From assembly GCA_030064755.1 (NCBI GenBank), contig JASJEH010000018.1:1-43661 (forward strand): a stretch of DNA of 43,661 nt, given 5' to 3'. Below, piece after piece: positions 25,623-34,549 of the stretch. Origin of the DNA: Methyloceanibacter sp. GTDB lineage: Bacteria > Pseudomonadota > Alphaproteobacteria > Rhizobiales > Methyloligellaceae. Below the pieces are notes generated by a model. That model was not told the origin of the DNA, made no database searches, and saw only the letters and a list, made by a program, of their open reading frames with translations. Positions within the stretch are counted from its first letter, which is position 1, and the number at the start of each line of letters is the position of its first letter. The translations under genes and the position numbers were made by a program.

Positions 25623-28486
25623 TGACGCTCGGCCCCATCGGCTTCATGCAGCCCTGGATCTTGCTGGCATTGGCAGCCTTGCCCGCCATTTGGTGGTTGC
25701 TGCGCTTCACCCCGCCAAGCCCGAAGATCGTCGAGTTCCCGCCCACGCGCCTGCTGAAGGAACTAAAGCCTACCGAGGAAACACCGGCCCGAAGCCCTTG
25801 GTGGCTGACGCTCATGCGGATGCTGCTCGCCGCCTTGTTGATCCTCGCCCTTGCCAGGCCCGTGCTCAATCCAGACGAGGGGCGCTTCACCGGCGACGGA
25901 ACGGTGCTCCTCGTGGTCGACAATGGCTGGGCTTCCGCAGCCCATTGGAATGCCCGGCGCGAAGCCATCGAGGCGGCCATCGACCGTGCCGACCGAAGCA
26001 GCCGTGATGTACTGATCGTACCGACCGCGTCCACTGACGAGATTGGCGAAGCCCTGCCGGCCGACGCCGTCCGTGAGCGGATCGTTGGACTCTTGCCCCA
26101 GCCATTCGCTCCCAACCGGAGAGATGTCGCCGCAACGATGGAAGAGGCGCTGACGGGAAGCTCCGACTACAGCGTGATTTGGCTAAGCGACGGCCTCGAT
26201 TACGGCTATGGCGAAGAGTTTGCAGCTTCGCTCAGCAAGATTGCCGAAGGCGGCAGCCTGACAGTGCTGAAGCCAGGCCCCCAGGAAACGCCGCTTGGCG
26301 TCGGTCACGCCCGCGCCGAAGGCGGTACACTTGCCGGCCGCATCATCAGCGGCGCCCCGGGACCTGTCTCGGGCAACATCCGGGCGCTGACCGCGCGTGG
26401 CGAGCCACTCGGCGAAGCCCCATTTGCGATCAAGCCTGGAGAGAGGGAGGCGATTGCGCCCTTCGATCTGCCGCTTGAGATTCGTAACCAAGTGGCGCGA
26501 CTTCAGATCGCGGGGCAACGGTCAGCAAGCGCCGTGCACCTGCTTGATGCACAATCGCAATGGCATCGCGTTGGCATCGTCTCTGGCGAATCTCGCGAGG
26601 AGGCCCAACCGCTCCTGTCGCCCCTCTATTACGTAGAGCGTGCTCTATCACCCTTTGCAGACGTGATCACGCCAACCGAAGGCAATACGGCCACGGCGAT
26701 CGACGACCTGATCGAGAAACAGCGCGTATCTACCATCGTGCTTGCCGACATCGGCAGGCTCACCCCGGCGACCCAGGAAGAACTCGAAGGCTGGCTTGGC
26801 AAGGGCGGCGTCTTGATCCGTTTCGCTGGGCCCCGGCTCGAGCAAGGCGGCGACGAGCTTCTGCCCGTCGCGCTGCGCCGCGGCGGCCGGTCACTGGGCG
26901 GCGCCCTCTCCTGGGGGACTCCGCAGCCGCTGTCGACATTCGAGGACAAGAGCCCCTTCAACGGCTTAGAGGTGCCGGAGGACGTACGTGTGAACCGGCA
27001 GGTGCTTGCCGATCCGACCGTCGCCACGGATGCGGAGATTTGGGCGACACTGACGGATGGCACACCTCTCGTCACCGCTAAGCGCCAGGGCGACGGATGG
27101 GTCGTCCTGTTTCATGTCACCGCGAACTCGGACTGGTCCAACCTGCCGCTGTCTGGTCTGTTCGTGCAAATGCTGCGTCAGACCATGGCGCTTGGGCCAA
27201 GTCAGGTCATTACCGCGACCGAGGACGGTGATGGCGCCCCAGGCACTGCTTCCGCATCCCTGCGTGGCTCGGCCACTACCGCCCTCGCCCCAGTTCAGAC
27301 GCTGGACGGCTTCGGCCAGCTTGTGCCTCCGCCGCTCAACGTGGCGCCTATCGCCCCCGATCAATTCGCCAAGACAGAGGTAACCCCCGAACACCCACCC
27401 GGCTACTACGGTCCTTCCGGCCAAGCCCGCGCTCTAAACGTCGTCAAGACAGATACCAAGTTCGTGCCGCTTTCCGACGTCGATGGCGCCACTGCCGTGA
27501 GTTTCTACACGTTGAAGAAACCGTTCGCGCTAGAGCCGTGGCTCTATCTTGCGGCGCTCGGACTTTTCGCACTCGATATTCTCGCGGTCCTCGCCCTGAG
27601 TTCCGGCTTCGCCTTCCGTAGGAGAACCGCTCGAGCGGCCACTGCAGTGGTCTTTGCGGCGTTACTCGTCGGGGCGGCGACGCCGCAATCGGCACATGCC
27701 CAGGAAACCGGCTCCACCGAGGCGCCGGCGAAGTCGGATGCGGAGGCGGAGGACTTTGCCCTGAACGCGACGCTGAAGACCCGCCTCGCCTATGTGCTCA
27801 CAGGCGACGGAAGAATAGACCGAACCAGTCAGGACGGCCTGATGGGGCTAAGCAAAGTGCTCGGCGCCCGAACGGCACTTGAGCCCGGCGCGCCTATGGG
27901 CGTCAACATTGAGGCGGACGATCTGTCTTTTTTCCCAGTACTCTACTGGCCCGTGCGCGAGGATGCCGAGCCGCTATCAGATGAGACGCTCGCCAAGATT
28001 GACGCCTATATGAAGCAAGGCGGCATGATCGTCTTCGACACCCGCGATCAGGAACGCGTGGCCTATGGTGGCAGCCAGGGCAAGGCGCTCAGCCGTCTGA
28101 TCGGCAAGCTGGATATCCCGGCCCTGGAACCCGTCCCTGTGGGTCATGTGCTCACCCGGTCCTTCTATCTTATGAACAGTTTCCCGGGCCGATGGGACGG
28201 CGGCTCACTTTGGGTGGAGGCCGAACCTGGCAACGAGGCGGAGCGCGATGCACGTGCGCGGCGGACCGACGGCGTCAGCTCAGTCGTCGTTACATCCAAC
28301 GACTTCGCCAGTGCCTGGGCACTAGACGAGTCCAATCGGCCTCTCTATCCGGTCGTTCCCGGCGGCGAGCTGCAGCGCGAAATGTCGTTCCGCGCCGGCG
28401 TCAATTTGGTGATGTATGCGCTCACCGGCAACTACAAGGCGGATCAGGTCCATGTGCCTGCCCTGTTGGAAAGATTGGGGCAGTAG
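25619..28486 (+). CDS. DUF4159 membrane protein with N-terminal BatA-type domain
   Basis: The 955-residue protein begins with the aerotolerance-regulator BatA-type pair of helices (QPWILLALAALPAIWWLLRF and LMRMLLAALLILALARPVL). A VWA-like region follows at about 95-260, with TVLLVVDNGWASAAHW where a classical DxSxS metal site would be, so metal binding is probably lost. A second membrane section occupies about 640-695, including a signal-like segment ending AHAQE. The C-terminal 210 residues are DUF4159, with FDTRDQE and the GRWDGGSLWVEAE stretch. Such long fused forms are typical in Alphaproteobacteria. Confidence 0.88.
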   Translation: MMTLGPIGFMQPWILLALAALPAIWWLLRFTPPSPKIVEFPPTRLLKELKPTEETPARSPWWLTLMRMLLAALLILALARPVLNPDEGRFTGDGTVLLVVDNGWASAAHWNARREAIEAAIDRADRSSRDVLIVPTASTDEIGEALPADAVRERIVGLLPQPFAPNRRDVAATMEEALTGSSDYSVIWLSDGLDYGYGEEFAASLSKIAEGGSLTVLKPGPQETPLGVGHARAEGGTLAGRIISGAPGPVSGNIRALTARGEPLGEAPFAIKPGEREAIAPFDLPLEIRNQVARLQIAGQRSASAVHLLDAQSQWHRVGIVSGESREEAQPLLSPLYYVERALSPFADVITPTEGNTATAIDDLIEKQRVSTIVLADIGRLTPATQEELEGWLGKGGVLIRFAGPRLEQGGDELLPVALRRGGRSLGGALSWGTPQPLSTFEDKSPFNGLEVPEDVRVNRQVLADPTVATDAEIWATLTDGTPLVTAKRQGDGWVVLFHVTANSDWSNLPLSGLFVQMLRQTMALGPSQVITATEDGDGAPGTASASLRGSATTALAPVQTLDGFGQLVPPPLNVAPIAPDQFAKTEVTPEHPPGYYGPSGQARALNVVKTDTKFVPLSDVDGATAVSFYTLKKPFALEPWLYLAALGLFALDILAVLALSSGFAFRRRTARAATAVVFAALLVGAATPQSAHAQETGSTEAPAKSDAEAEDFALNATLKTRLAYVLTGDGRIDRTSQDGLMGLSKVLGARTALEPGAPMGVNIEADDLSFFPVLYWPVREDAEPLSDETLAKIDAYMKQGGMIVFDTRDQERVAYGGSQGKALSRLIGKLDIPALEPVPVGHVLTRSFYLMNSFPGRWDGGSLWVEAEPGNEAERDARARRTDGVSSVVVTSNDFASAWALDESNRPLYPVVPGGELQREMSFRAGVNLVMYALTGNYKADQVHVPALLERLGQ

Positions 28487-28489
28487 ACG

Positions 28490-30586
28490 ATGAACTGGTC
28501 AATCACCTTTATTCCATTTGTGCCTTGGCCCGTACTGTGGATCATTGCCGCGATTGGCGCCGTCCTGCTGGCTTTGGTGTTCTGGCGTGCGCGGCGCGGC
28601 GCTTTTTTGCGGCTTCTCACCTTCGCGGCACTGCTGCTGGCGCTCGCCAACCCTCACCTGAAGAGAGAGGACCGGGAGCCGCTCAACGATATCGTCACAG
28701 TGGTCGTGGACGACAGCCAGAGCCAGACCCTGGCCGGCCGCACAGGCCGTACCGCCGAAGTCCGCAAGGATCTCGAAGAGCGGCTGAAGGAAGTGCCGAA
28801 GCTGGAGACCCGTATCGTGCGCTCCGGCTCCGTCTCGGATGACGTCGACCGCGACGGGACTATGCTCTTTACCGATCTCGGCCAAGCCTTGGCCGACGTG
28901 CCCCCAGACCGGCTGGCAGGCGTCATCATGATTACTGACGGCCAGGTTCACGATGTGCCCGAAGCGGTCTCGGCGCTTGGGTTCGATGCGCCCGTACATA
29001 CGCTTTTGACCGGCAAGGACGACGAGTTCGACCGGCGCTTAGAGATCATTGCGGCCCCGCGTTTTGGTATTGTAGGCAGCACTCAGACGATCGAGATCAA
29101 GGTCAGCGAGTCCAAGCCCAGCGAGGACAACATCGCCACCTTGACAGTTACACAGCAGGGGAAGACGCCGGAGCAGGAAGTTGTTCGAATTGGCGATCCT
29201 GTGAGAATCCCGGTTGAGATCAGCCATGCCGGCCCCAACATCGTAGAGATCAAGGTCGACGGCGCGCCCGGCGAGTTGACGCAGATTAACAACCGCACCC
29301 TCATTCCTATTGAGGGCGTCCGCGAAAATCTCCGTGTGCTGCTTGTCTCCGGCGAGCCTCACGCGGGCGAGCGTACCTGGCGCAACATGTTGAAGTCAGA
29401 TGCGTCAGTGGACCTCGTGCACTTCACCATTCTGCGCCCGCCGGAAAAGCAGGATGGCACACCGATCAACCAGCTTTCTCTGATCGCCTTTCCAACGCGT
29501 GAGCTCTTTCAAGAGAAGTTGGACCAGTTCGACCTCATCATTTTCGACCGCTATCAGCGGCGAGGCGTGCTGCCACTGCTCTATCTGGAGAATGTCGCAC
29601 GCTACGTGGAACGCGGTGGCGCGGTCTTGGTGTCGTCCGGGGATGACTATGCCTCGCCCTTGAGCCTGTACCGCACGCCTTTGGGATCCATTTTGCCGGC
29701 GGCCCCGTCAGGCCGTGTGGTAGAGAAGCCCTACCGCCCGGCATTGTCCGACCTTGGCGCCAAGCATCCGGTCACTGGCGACCTTGCCGGCGCACGGGGC
29801 GGGGGCGAGGATGGCACGGCTCCTACATGGGGGCGTTGGTTCCGTGTGGTGGATGTCTCGCCGCGCGACGCGGATATCCTTATGACGGGCGCTGACGACC
29901 GGCCACTCCTCGTGATTGGTGAAAGGGGCGAGGGCCGCGTTGCGGTGCTGCTCTCCGACCAGGCATGGCTTTGGGCGCGCGGGTACGATGGAGGCGGCCC
30001 CTACTCTGACTTGTTGCGGCGTCTGGCGCACTGGCTGATGAAGGAGCCGGAACTTGAGCAGGAGACTTTGCGCGCCTCGGCGAAGGGGGAGAGCCTCATC
30101 ATCGAGCGCCGCTCCGTCGAAGAGGACGTCGACCCGGTCGTTGTGACCACGCCGGCAGGTGAAGAGATGACCGTGACCCTCGATAAGGGAGAGCGGGGCA
30201 TCTGGCGCAAAGCAATACAGGTCGACGAGCACGGGGTTTATCGCGTCGCATCCGGCCAGCTTGCGAGCCTGGCAACGGTCGGCAAAGCCAATACGCGCGA
30301 GTTCGCGGCTGTGACGGCTTCTGCCGAGCCCTTGGCACCGGTTCTTGAAGGCACCGGAGGCGGCGCGTTTTGGATGGGCCGGGAAGCCAGCGACGGAGCT
30401 TCAATTCCCCGTCTTGCCATGATCCGCAGCGGTCAGATCATGCACGGCACCGACTGGATGGGCCTTCACAAGCGGGACGCCTACCACGTTAAAGGCGTTC
30501 GCCTTTTCCCGCTGTTCAGCGGGTTCCTGGCGCTAGCGCTGATGCTTGGCCTGCTAGCGGCGGCCTGGTATCGCGAAGGCCGCTAG
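28490..30586 (+). CDS. Membrane protein with VWA-like and amidotransferase-like regions, last gene of the MoxR operon
   Basis: The 698-residue protein has two N-terminal helices (residues 7-55), then VTVVVDDSQSQTL carrying a DxSxS metal-site pattern and GVIMITDGQVHD typical of VWA folds. The middle (LIIFDRYQRRGVLPLLYLENVARYVERGGAVLVSSG) resembles the class I glutamine-amidotransferase-like fold seen in homologues, apparently without a catalytic cysteine. A last helix (FLALALMLGLLAAAWY) ends the protein. It begins three bases after the DUF4159 stop. With MoxR and DUF58 it probably forms one envelope complex, of unknown purpose. Confidence 0.85.
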   Translation: MNWSITFIPFVPWPVLWIIAAIGAVLLALVFWRARRGAFLRLLTFAALLLALANPHLKREDREPLNDIVTVVVDDSQSQTLAGRTGRTAEVRKDLEERLKEVPKLETRIVRSGSVSDDVDRDGTMLFTDLGQALADVPPDRLAGVIMITDGQVHDVPEAVSALGFDAPVHTLLTGKDDEFDRRLEIIAAPRFGIVGSTQTIEIKVSESKPSEDNIATLTVTQQGKTPEQEVVRIGDPVRIPVEISHAGPNIVEIKVDGAPGELTQINNRTLIPIEGVRENLRVLLVSGEPHAGERTWRNMLKSDASVDLVHFTILRPPEKQDGTPINQLSLIAFPTRELFQEKLDQFDLIIFDRYQRRGVLPLLYLENVARYVERGGAVLVSSGDDYASPLSLYRTPLGSILPAAPSGRVVEKPYRPALSDLGAKHPVTGDLAGARGGGEDGTAPTWGRWFRVVDVSPRDADILMTGADDRPLLVIGERGEGRVAVLLSDQAWLWARGYDGGGPYSDLLRRLAHWLMKEPELEQETLRASAKGESLIIERRSVEEDVDPVVVTTPAGEEMTVTLDKGERGIWRKAIQVDEHGVYRVASGQLASLATVGKANTREFAAVTASAEPLAPVLEGTGGGAFWMGREASDGASIPRLAMIRSGQIMHGTDWMGLHKRDAYHVKGVRLFPLFSGFLALALMLGLLAAAWYREGR

Positions 30587-30603
30587 AGCAATCGGCTTCA
30601 AAC

Positions 30604-31104
30604 CTAGACCGCATACGCGCGCACCTGACCAGCCGCGCCTTCCAGCGCTCCTTCGCAGAGCTCAACACATAAGAGACGGCCAGGATCGACGGGCCCGGGA
30701 AGCGTGATTGCACCGTGTGCCGACGGCTTAAACCCGAAACGGCTGTAGTACGGCACATCACCGACGAGCAATACAAAGCCGAAGCCTGCGTCGCGACAAC
30801 GGCTCAACCCCTCCTCAAGAAGCGCCTTGCCGCAACCCTGGCCGACCAGAGCGGGGTCCACCACAAGCGGCCCGAGCAGCAACCCGCCATCTCGATCTCC
30901 GACCCGGACGGCGGTAAAGCGGACGCCTCCTGCAACCCTTCCATCATGCCAGGCCGTAAGGCTGAGCTTGGCCACAGGATCGATGCCCTCACGGACACGA
31001 TAAGCGCTCCTGGCGAAGCGCCCGGGCCCGAAGGCCGCCGCGGAAAGCGCATTGAGCGCGAGGATATCGGAACAGGTTTCGGGAAGAATTTCGAAGGTCG
31101 TCAT
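30604..31104 (-). CDS. GNAT-family N-acetyltransferase
   Basis: The 166-residue product is a single GNAT domain with the acetyl-CoA loop VGQGCGKALLEEGL near residues 86-100 and the YYSRFGFKPS end of the fold (YhbS-like). The acceptor is unknown. No clear ribosome-binding site is visible. It converges on the VWA-like gene with a gap of 17 bases. Confidence 0.9.
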   Translation of the reverse strand: MTTFEILPETCSDILALNALSAAAFGPGRFARSAYRVREGIDPVAKLSLTAWHDGRVAGGVRFTAVRVGDRDGGLLLGPLVVDPALVGQGCGKALLEEGLSRCRDAGFGFVLLVGDVPYYSRFGFKPSAHGAITLPGPVDPGRLLCVELCEGALEGAAGQVRAYAV

Positions 31105-31465
31105 AGCGTTGGCACCATTAGAAGAACGAGGGACACTCCCTCCCGGGCGCCAAACGTGACCAATTGATTTGCGGGGATATGGACGAGGCGGCGGCGAGGG
31201 TCAGGCGTTCCGCGCGAAGCGGACGCACGCTCGTCGTCGCTGAAGCAAGTCTATCGTGGTGCTCGTGCACGTCATGGGCGCTGGCCTTATCACGGACAGC
31301 CGCCTGACGTCCAGCACCCATTAGGTGGGTGGTGCGGCACGTTTACGAACCACTTCAAGTTCACTATGTGTTATCGGCTCACGGTATAGTGTTGGGATTG
31401 CTAGACTTCGCATCTGGCAATGCCGGGACGCAAAGGCACGTCCCGATGTTTCAGCGGGGTTACAC
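31105..31465. other. Intergenic region with a structured wrbA leader
   Basis: The left half holds the GNAT promoter and shows nothing else. On the right, an inverted repeat CACTAT/ATAGTG (31362-31367, 31386-31391) covers a good -10 box, TATAGT at 31385-31390. The transcript would begin near 31397 and give a leader of about 70 bases before wrbA. Confidence 0.45.
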
Positions 31466-31470
31466 ATGGC
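31397..31470 (+). promoter_or_regulatory. Structured leader of wrbA with partial c-di-GMP-I riboswitch-like blocks
   Basis: The leader has a perfect seven-base stem CGGGACG (31424-31430) / CGTCCCG (31439-31445). GGGACGCAAAG (31425-31435) and AGCGGGGTTAC (31453-31463) equal two highly conserved blocks of the c-di-GMP-I (GEMM) aptamer, and the order GGCAA, GGGACGCAAAG, AGCGGGGTTAC, ATGG is kept. But the inner hairpin loops of a true GEMM are missing and the second stem does not pair well. It could be a degenerate or variant aptamer, or coincidence. The ribosome-binding GGGG and the start codon lie inside it. Confidence 0.3.
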
Positions 31471-32083
31471 AGACAAGGCGAAGCTGCTCGTTCTCTACCA
31501 CTCGTCCTATGGTCATACGGAAACGCTGGCTTACGCGATGGCCCACGGCGTCCGTGCGGTCGAGGACATCCGTGTCACGGTCAAGCGCGTGCCCGAACTG
31601 ATGCCTGACGATGTGATGGCCGCGGCGGGCATGAAAGTTGAGCAGCCGGCGCCGGTGGCCGAACCTGCGGAACTCGCCGAGTATGACGGCATCATCATCG
31701 GCACGCCCACTCGCTTCGGCAATATGTCCTCACAGATGCGCTATTTCCTCGATCAGACCGGACCGCTTTGGGCGGCGGGGGCGCTGATCGGCAAGGTCGG
31801 AAGCGTCTTCACCTCCACCTCAACGGGCGGCGGAAATGAAACCACGATTGTGTCTGTGCACCACACATTGATCCACCATGGCATGGTGGTCGTAGGCTTG
31901 CCTTACTCGGCACCCGACTTGCCGGATGTCAGTGAGGTGCGCGGCGGGTCGCCTTACGGCGCAGGCACGATCTCCGCGCCGGACGGCTCTCGCACACCCT
32001 CGCAAAAGGAGTTGAACCTGGCGAGCTTCCAAGGCCACCACGTGGCCAAAATCACTAAGAAGCTGATGACCGGCGATGAATAG
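31466..32083 (+). CDS. wrbA: NAD(P)H:quinone oxidoreductase, WrbA type
   Basis: WrbA is a tetrameric flavodoxin-like FMN enzyme that reduces quinones by two electrons and so limits oxidative stress. The 205-residue product has the FMN phosphate loop [11 protein letters not shown], the [21 protein letters not shown] stretch and TSTGGGNET near residue 115. The start at [11 protein letters not shown] is the true one; the frame upstream is not protein-like. It carries the structured leader described separately. Confidence 0.95.
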   Translation: MADKAKLLVLYHSSYGHTETLAYAMAHGVRAVEDIRVTVKRVPELMPDDVMAAAGMKVEQPAPVAEPAELAEYDGIIIGTPTRFGNMSSQMRYFLDQTGPLWAAGALIGKVGSVFTSTSTGGGNETTIVSVHHTLIHHGMVVVGLPYSAPDLPDVSEVRGGSPYGAGTISAPDGSRTPSQKELNLASFQGHHVAKITKKLMTGDE

Positions 32084-32091
32084 CCGCCTGA

Positions 32092-32586
32092 TTAGCCCGA
32101 CCACAGAGGGTTAGTCGGGGCACCCTCGAAAATCTCCGCTAAGCGACGGCTCGTCCCCGGGTCCAACGGCTCGGGAAGCTCGTCAAGCGCAAACATCCCG
32201 GTCTGCGCGATTTCACCCTTCTGCCGGTAATCGCCGTCTCGTGTCCACTGCCGCACGACATAGAGCGCGATGTGATCCCCCGCGAAGTTGGCGTTGTTCG
32301 AGAACACGCCATGTAATTCCGGTGGACCGGTCAAGGTGACGCCCACCTCCTCTTCCAGTTCGCGCGCAAGCGCCTCCTGCAGGGTCTCGCCCCACTCAAC
32401 GCCGCCCCCCGGGAAAAACCAGCCCGCCCGATAGCTGTGCCGCACAAGAAGAACGTGTCCGGAATCGTCGATCACAGCGCCTTGGGATCCGAGCGTCATG
32501 CCTCGCCGCATGCGCCAAAACGGCCGGATTGCCGCGGTCACTATCCGGGATAAGGCCTTGCTTCTTGGGCCAGTCTTCTCGCTCAA
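32092..32586 (-). CDS. NUDIX hydrolase
   Basis: The 164-residue product has the complete NUDIX box, GGVEWGETLQEALARELEEEVGV, near residues 68-90. The substrate is a nucleoside diphosphate derivative that the sequence does not reveal. A TTG start is chosen: GGAGAG lies eight bases before it, and upstream codons are not conserved-looking. It converges on wrbA with eight bases between stops and is divergent from the phosphoesterase gene. Confidence 0.88.
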   Translation of the reverse strand: MSEKTGPRSKALSRIVTAAIRPFWRMRRGMTLGSQGAVIDDSGHVLLVRHSYRAGWFFPGGGVEWGETLQEALARELEEEVGVTLTGPPELHGVFSNNANFAGDHIALYVVRQWTRDGDYRQKGEIAQTGMFALDELPEPLDPGTSRRLAEIFEGAPTNPLWSG

Positions 32587-32777
32587 GTGAAACTCTCCGA
32601 AGTCAGCGTTCCGCAGTGTTGCGGCACCATGACGATAGAAGGCAACTCTTGTCCAGGTAGGCGCGTACTGTGCCCGATCGCCGCGACATGTCACTCGATC
32701 TCTTCGCCCACAGGCTCTTGGCGCGCGGGCTCATTTGCACTACCCAATCTGCCAGAAATGCCAATGAGGCCCCGGTC

Positions 32778-33689
32778 GTGTTTACCCTCGCCCATCTATC
32801 AGACATTCATTTAAGCCCGCTCCCCAAGGTGAAAAGTCACCAGCTCTTGTCAAAACGGTTCCTTGGTTATGTGAACTGGCACCATGGAAGAAAGTTCGTC
32901 CACCGGCGCGACGTGCTTGATCTCCTCTCGCGGGACGTGAAGGAACGCAAGCCGGACCATATCGCTGTAACCGGCGATCTCACCAATCTGGGCCTGCCCC
33001 AGGAGTTTCCGCCCACGGCTGCATGGTTGCGCGGCCTAGGCAAGCCGGACACGGTCACAGTCATTCCAGGCAATCACGATGCCTATGTCCGCCTCCATCC
33101 AGACAAGACCACGGCCCACTGGCGGCCCTTCATGGAGGAGAACGCTGCAGGGCAAGCGCTACATCCTCAAAGCGCCGGCGGCTTTCCATTTGTAAGGCGC
33201 TTCGGCGATATCGCCCTCGTCGCCTTGTCGTCCGCCGTGCCCACCGCACCGTTTGTGGCGGCTGGCTGGCTCGGCTCGGAGCAGCGCCAGGCTCTTGCTC
33301 AGTGTCTTGACAAACTCGGTCAGGAAGGACTGTTTCGTATCGTTCTCATTCATCACCCGCCTCTACCCGGACAAGCGAGCTGGCGTCGTGCATTGCGAGA
33401 TGCGACTGACGTTCGCGATGTCTTGCGGGAGCACGGGGCCGAACTCGTTCTCCATGGACACAATCATGAACAGAGCGTCCACGAATTAGAGACGGTCAGC
33501 GGCCCGGCAATCGTCGTAGGCGTTCCATCCGCATCTGAAGCCGTCGACGGACGAATCCCCGCTGCTCGCTATAACGAATACGCCATCGAACGAGCAGGAA
33601 ATGGCTGGCACGTGGAGATGACCGGCCGGGCTGCTACAGCGGGCGGTCAAGTCAGAGACTGCGAGAAGCGCCAGCTCAGGCGGCGCTGA
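32778..33689 (+). CDS. Calcineurin-like metallophosphoesterase
   Basis: All five metal motifs are present: HLSDIHLS, TGDLTNLG, GNHDA, LIHHPP and HGHNHEQ, in the usual order. The enzyme uses two metal ions to hydrolyse phosphodiesters or phosphomonoesters; the cyclic-nucleotide or UDP-type substrate is not known. The GTG at 32778 is chosen because GAGG precedes it and the domain starts immediately (VFTLAHLSDIHL); the frame is open to 32670 with no domain. 303 residues. It overlaps by 14 bases the end of the convergent membrane gene. Confidence 0.9.
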   Translation: MFTLAHLSDIHLSPLPKVKSHQLLSKRFLGYVNWHHGRKFVHRRDVLDLLSRDVKERKPDHIAVTGDLTNLGLPQEFPPTAAWLRGLGKPDTVTVIPGNHDAYVRLHPDKTTAHWRPFMEENAAGQALHPQSAGGFPFVRRFGDIALVALSSAVPTAPFVAAGWLGSEQRQALAQCLDKLGQEGLFRIVLIHHPPLPGQASWRRALRDATDVRDVLREHGAELVLHGHNHEQSVHELETVSGPAIVVGVPSASEAVDGRIPAARYNEYAIERAGNGWHVEMTGRAATAGGQVRDCEKRQLRRR

Positions 33690-34536
33690 GCCAAACCGCG
33701 GCAAAGAGTCCAACAGCCCCGGTCAACAGCCCGACGATAAAGCCCATGATGACCATGCGCGTATTGAGGTGCGGATTGGGTTCCATTGGCGCTTGTTGCG
33801 ACGAGATACCGGGCAGCACCAATGCAGCCTCCATTCGTTCGCGCTGCACGATCTGGCCAGCCACGTAATCCGTAATCCGGTCAGCCATCTCCGCGACATT
33901 AGTGGCGCGAAACAGGGTTCGGCGGCCATTCTCGCTGTTGCGCACGAACAGGTAAGCATTCGTACCCTCGTCCAAAGTGACATAGGTAAACATATCGATC
34001 CAAAGCCGGGCGGGACGGCTTGGCACGAGCGCTAGGTTGAAACGATCGTCATTCGACGGAATATCGGCAAAGACCGTTTCTAGTTCCGACCTCAGAAGGT
34101 CGAGCCGTGCAAGCTCGCCGTCGCGATGGTCCGCATCCTGGTCAAGGCGCTCAGCTTCCACCAGCCTTGCCTTGCGGACTGCTTCCCGCAGGGAACGTGT
34201 TGCCGCCGGATGCTCGATTGCTTTGGCGCCATTGTCCATCGCTGAAAGGCCCTTCTCTTCCTTCTTATCTCTCTGCGCGGCCTTTAACGCCAACTCCCCT
34301 GCGGCACGCTGCAACTGTGCCGTAAGCGACGACGTCTCAGACTCCGCCACACTACGTTGCTCGACGACATCCGCCGATGACGAGTGAGTATAGTCTTCAG
34401 AGCCGCCCGTAACGCTGGAATCGACAGCCGGTTCTTCCTCTGGCTTAGTGTCCGAACGGGATCGTTTCACTGTGAGCCAGCTAGAAGGCACGCGGCGGCG
34501 CGCGGGCCCTGAACCGATTGCGCGCGCCTGCGGCAA
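33676..34536 (-). CDS. Tail-anchored protein with coiled coil, function unknown
   Basis: The 286-residue product has a polar, low-complexity N-terminus, then a predicted coiled coil over about residues 60-160 (Gln/Glu/Arg/Leu-rich, for example AERLDQDADHRDGELARLDLLRSELE). A short folded core (LWIDMFTYVTLDEGTNAYLFVRNSENGRRTLFRATNVAEMADRI) follows. One C-terminal helix (MVIMGFIVGLLTGAVGLFAAVW) anchors it. A TTG start is preferred because AGAGGTG lies eight bases upstream; a GTG at 34470 is possible. It starts 13 bases after the stop of the next gene and must be co-transcribed. I recognise no family. Confidence 0.65.
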   Translation of the reverse strand: MPQARAIGSGPARRRVPSSWLTVKRSRSDTKPEEEPAVDSSVTGGSEDYTHSSSADVVEQRSVAESETSSLTAQLQRAAGELALKAAQRDKKEEKGLSAMDNGAKAIEHPAATRSLREAVRKARLVEAERLDQDADHRDGELARLDLLRSELETVFADIPSNDDRFNLALVPSRPARLWIDMFTYVTLDEGTNAYLFVRNSENGRRTLFRATNVAEMADRITDYVAGQIVQRERMEAALVLPGISSQQAPMEPNPHLNTRMVIMGFIVGLLTGAVGLFAAVWLSAA

Positions 34537-34549
34537 CCCTGTCGCACCT

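Noticed and set aside
31118-31321. A 67-codon minus-strand frame in the GNAT/wrbA gap
   Set aside because: No ribosome-binding site, no hydrophobic segment or motif, and composition typical of non-coding GC-rich DNA.
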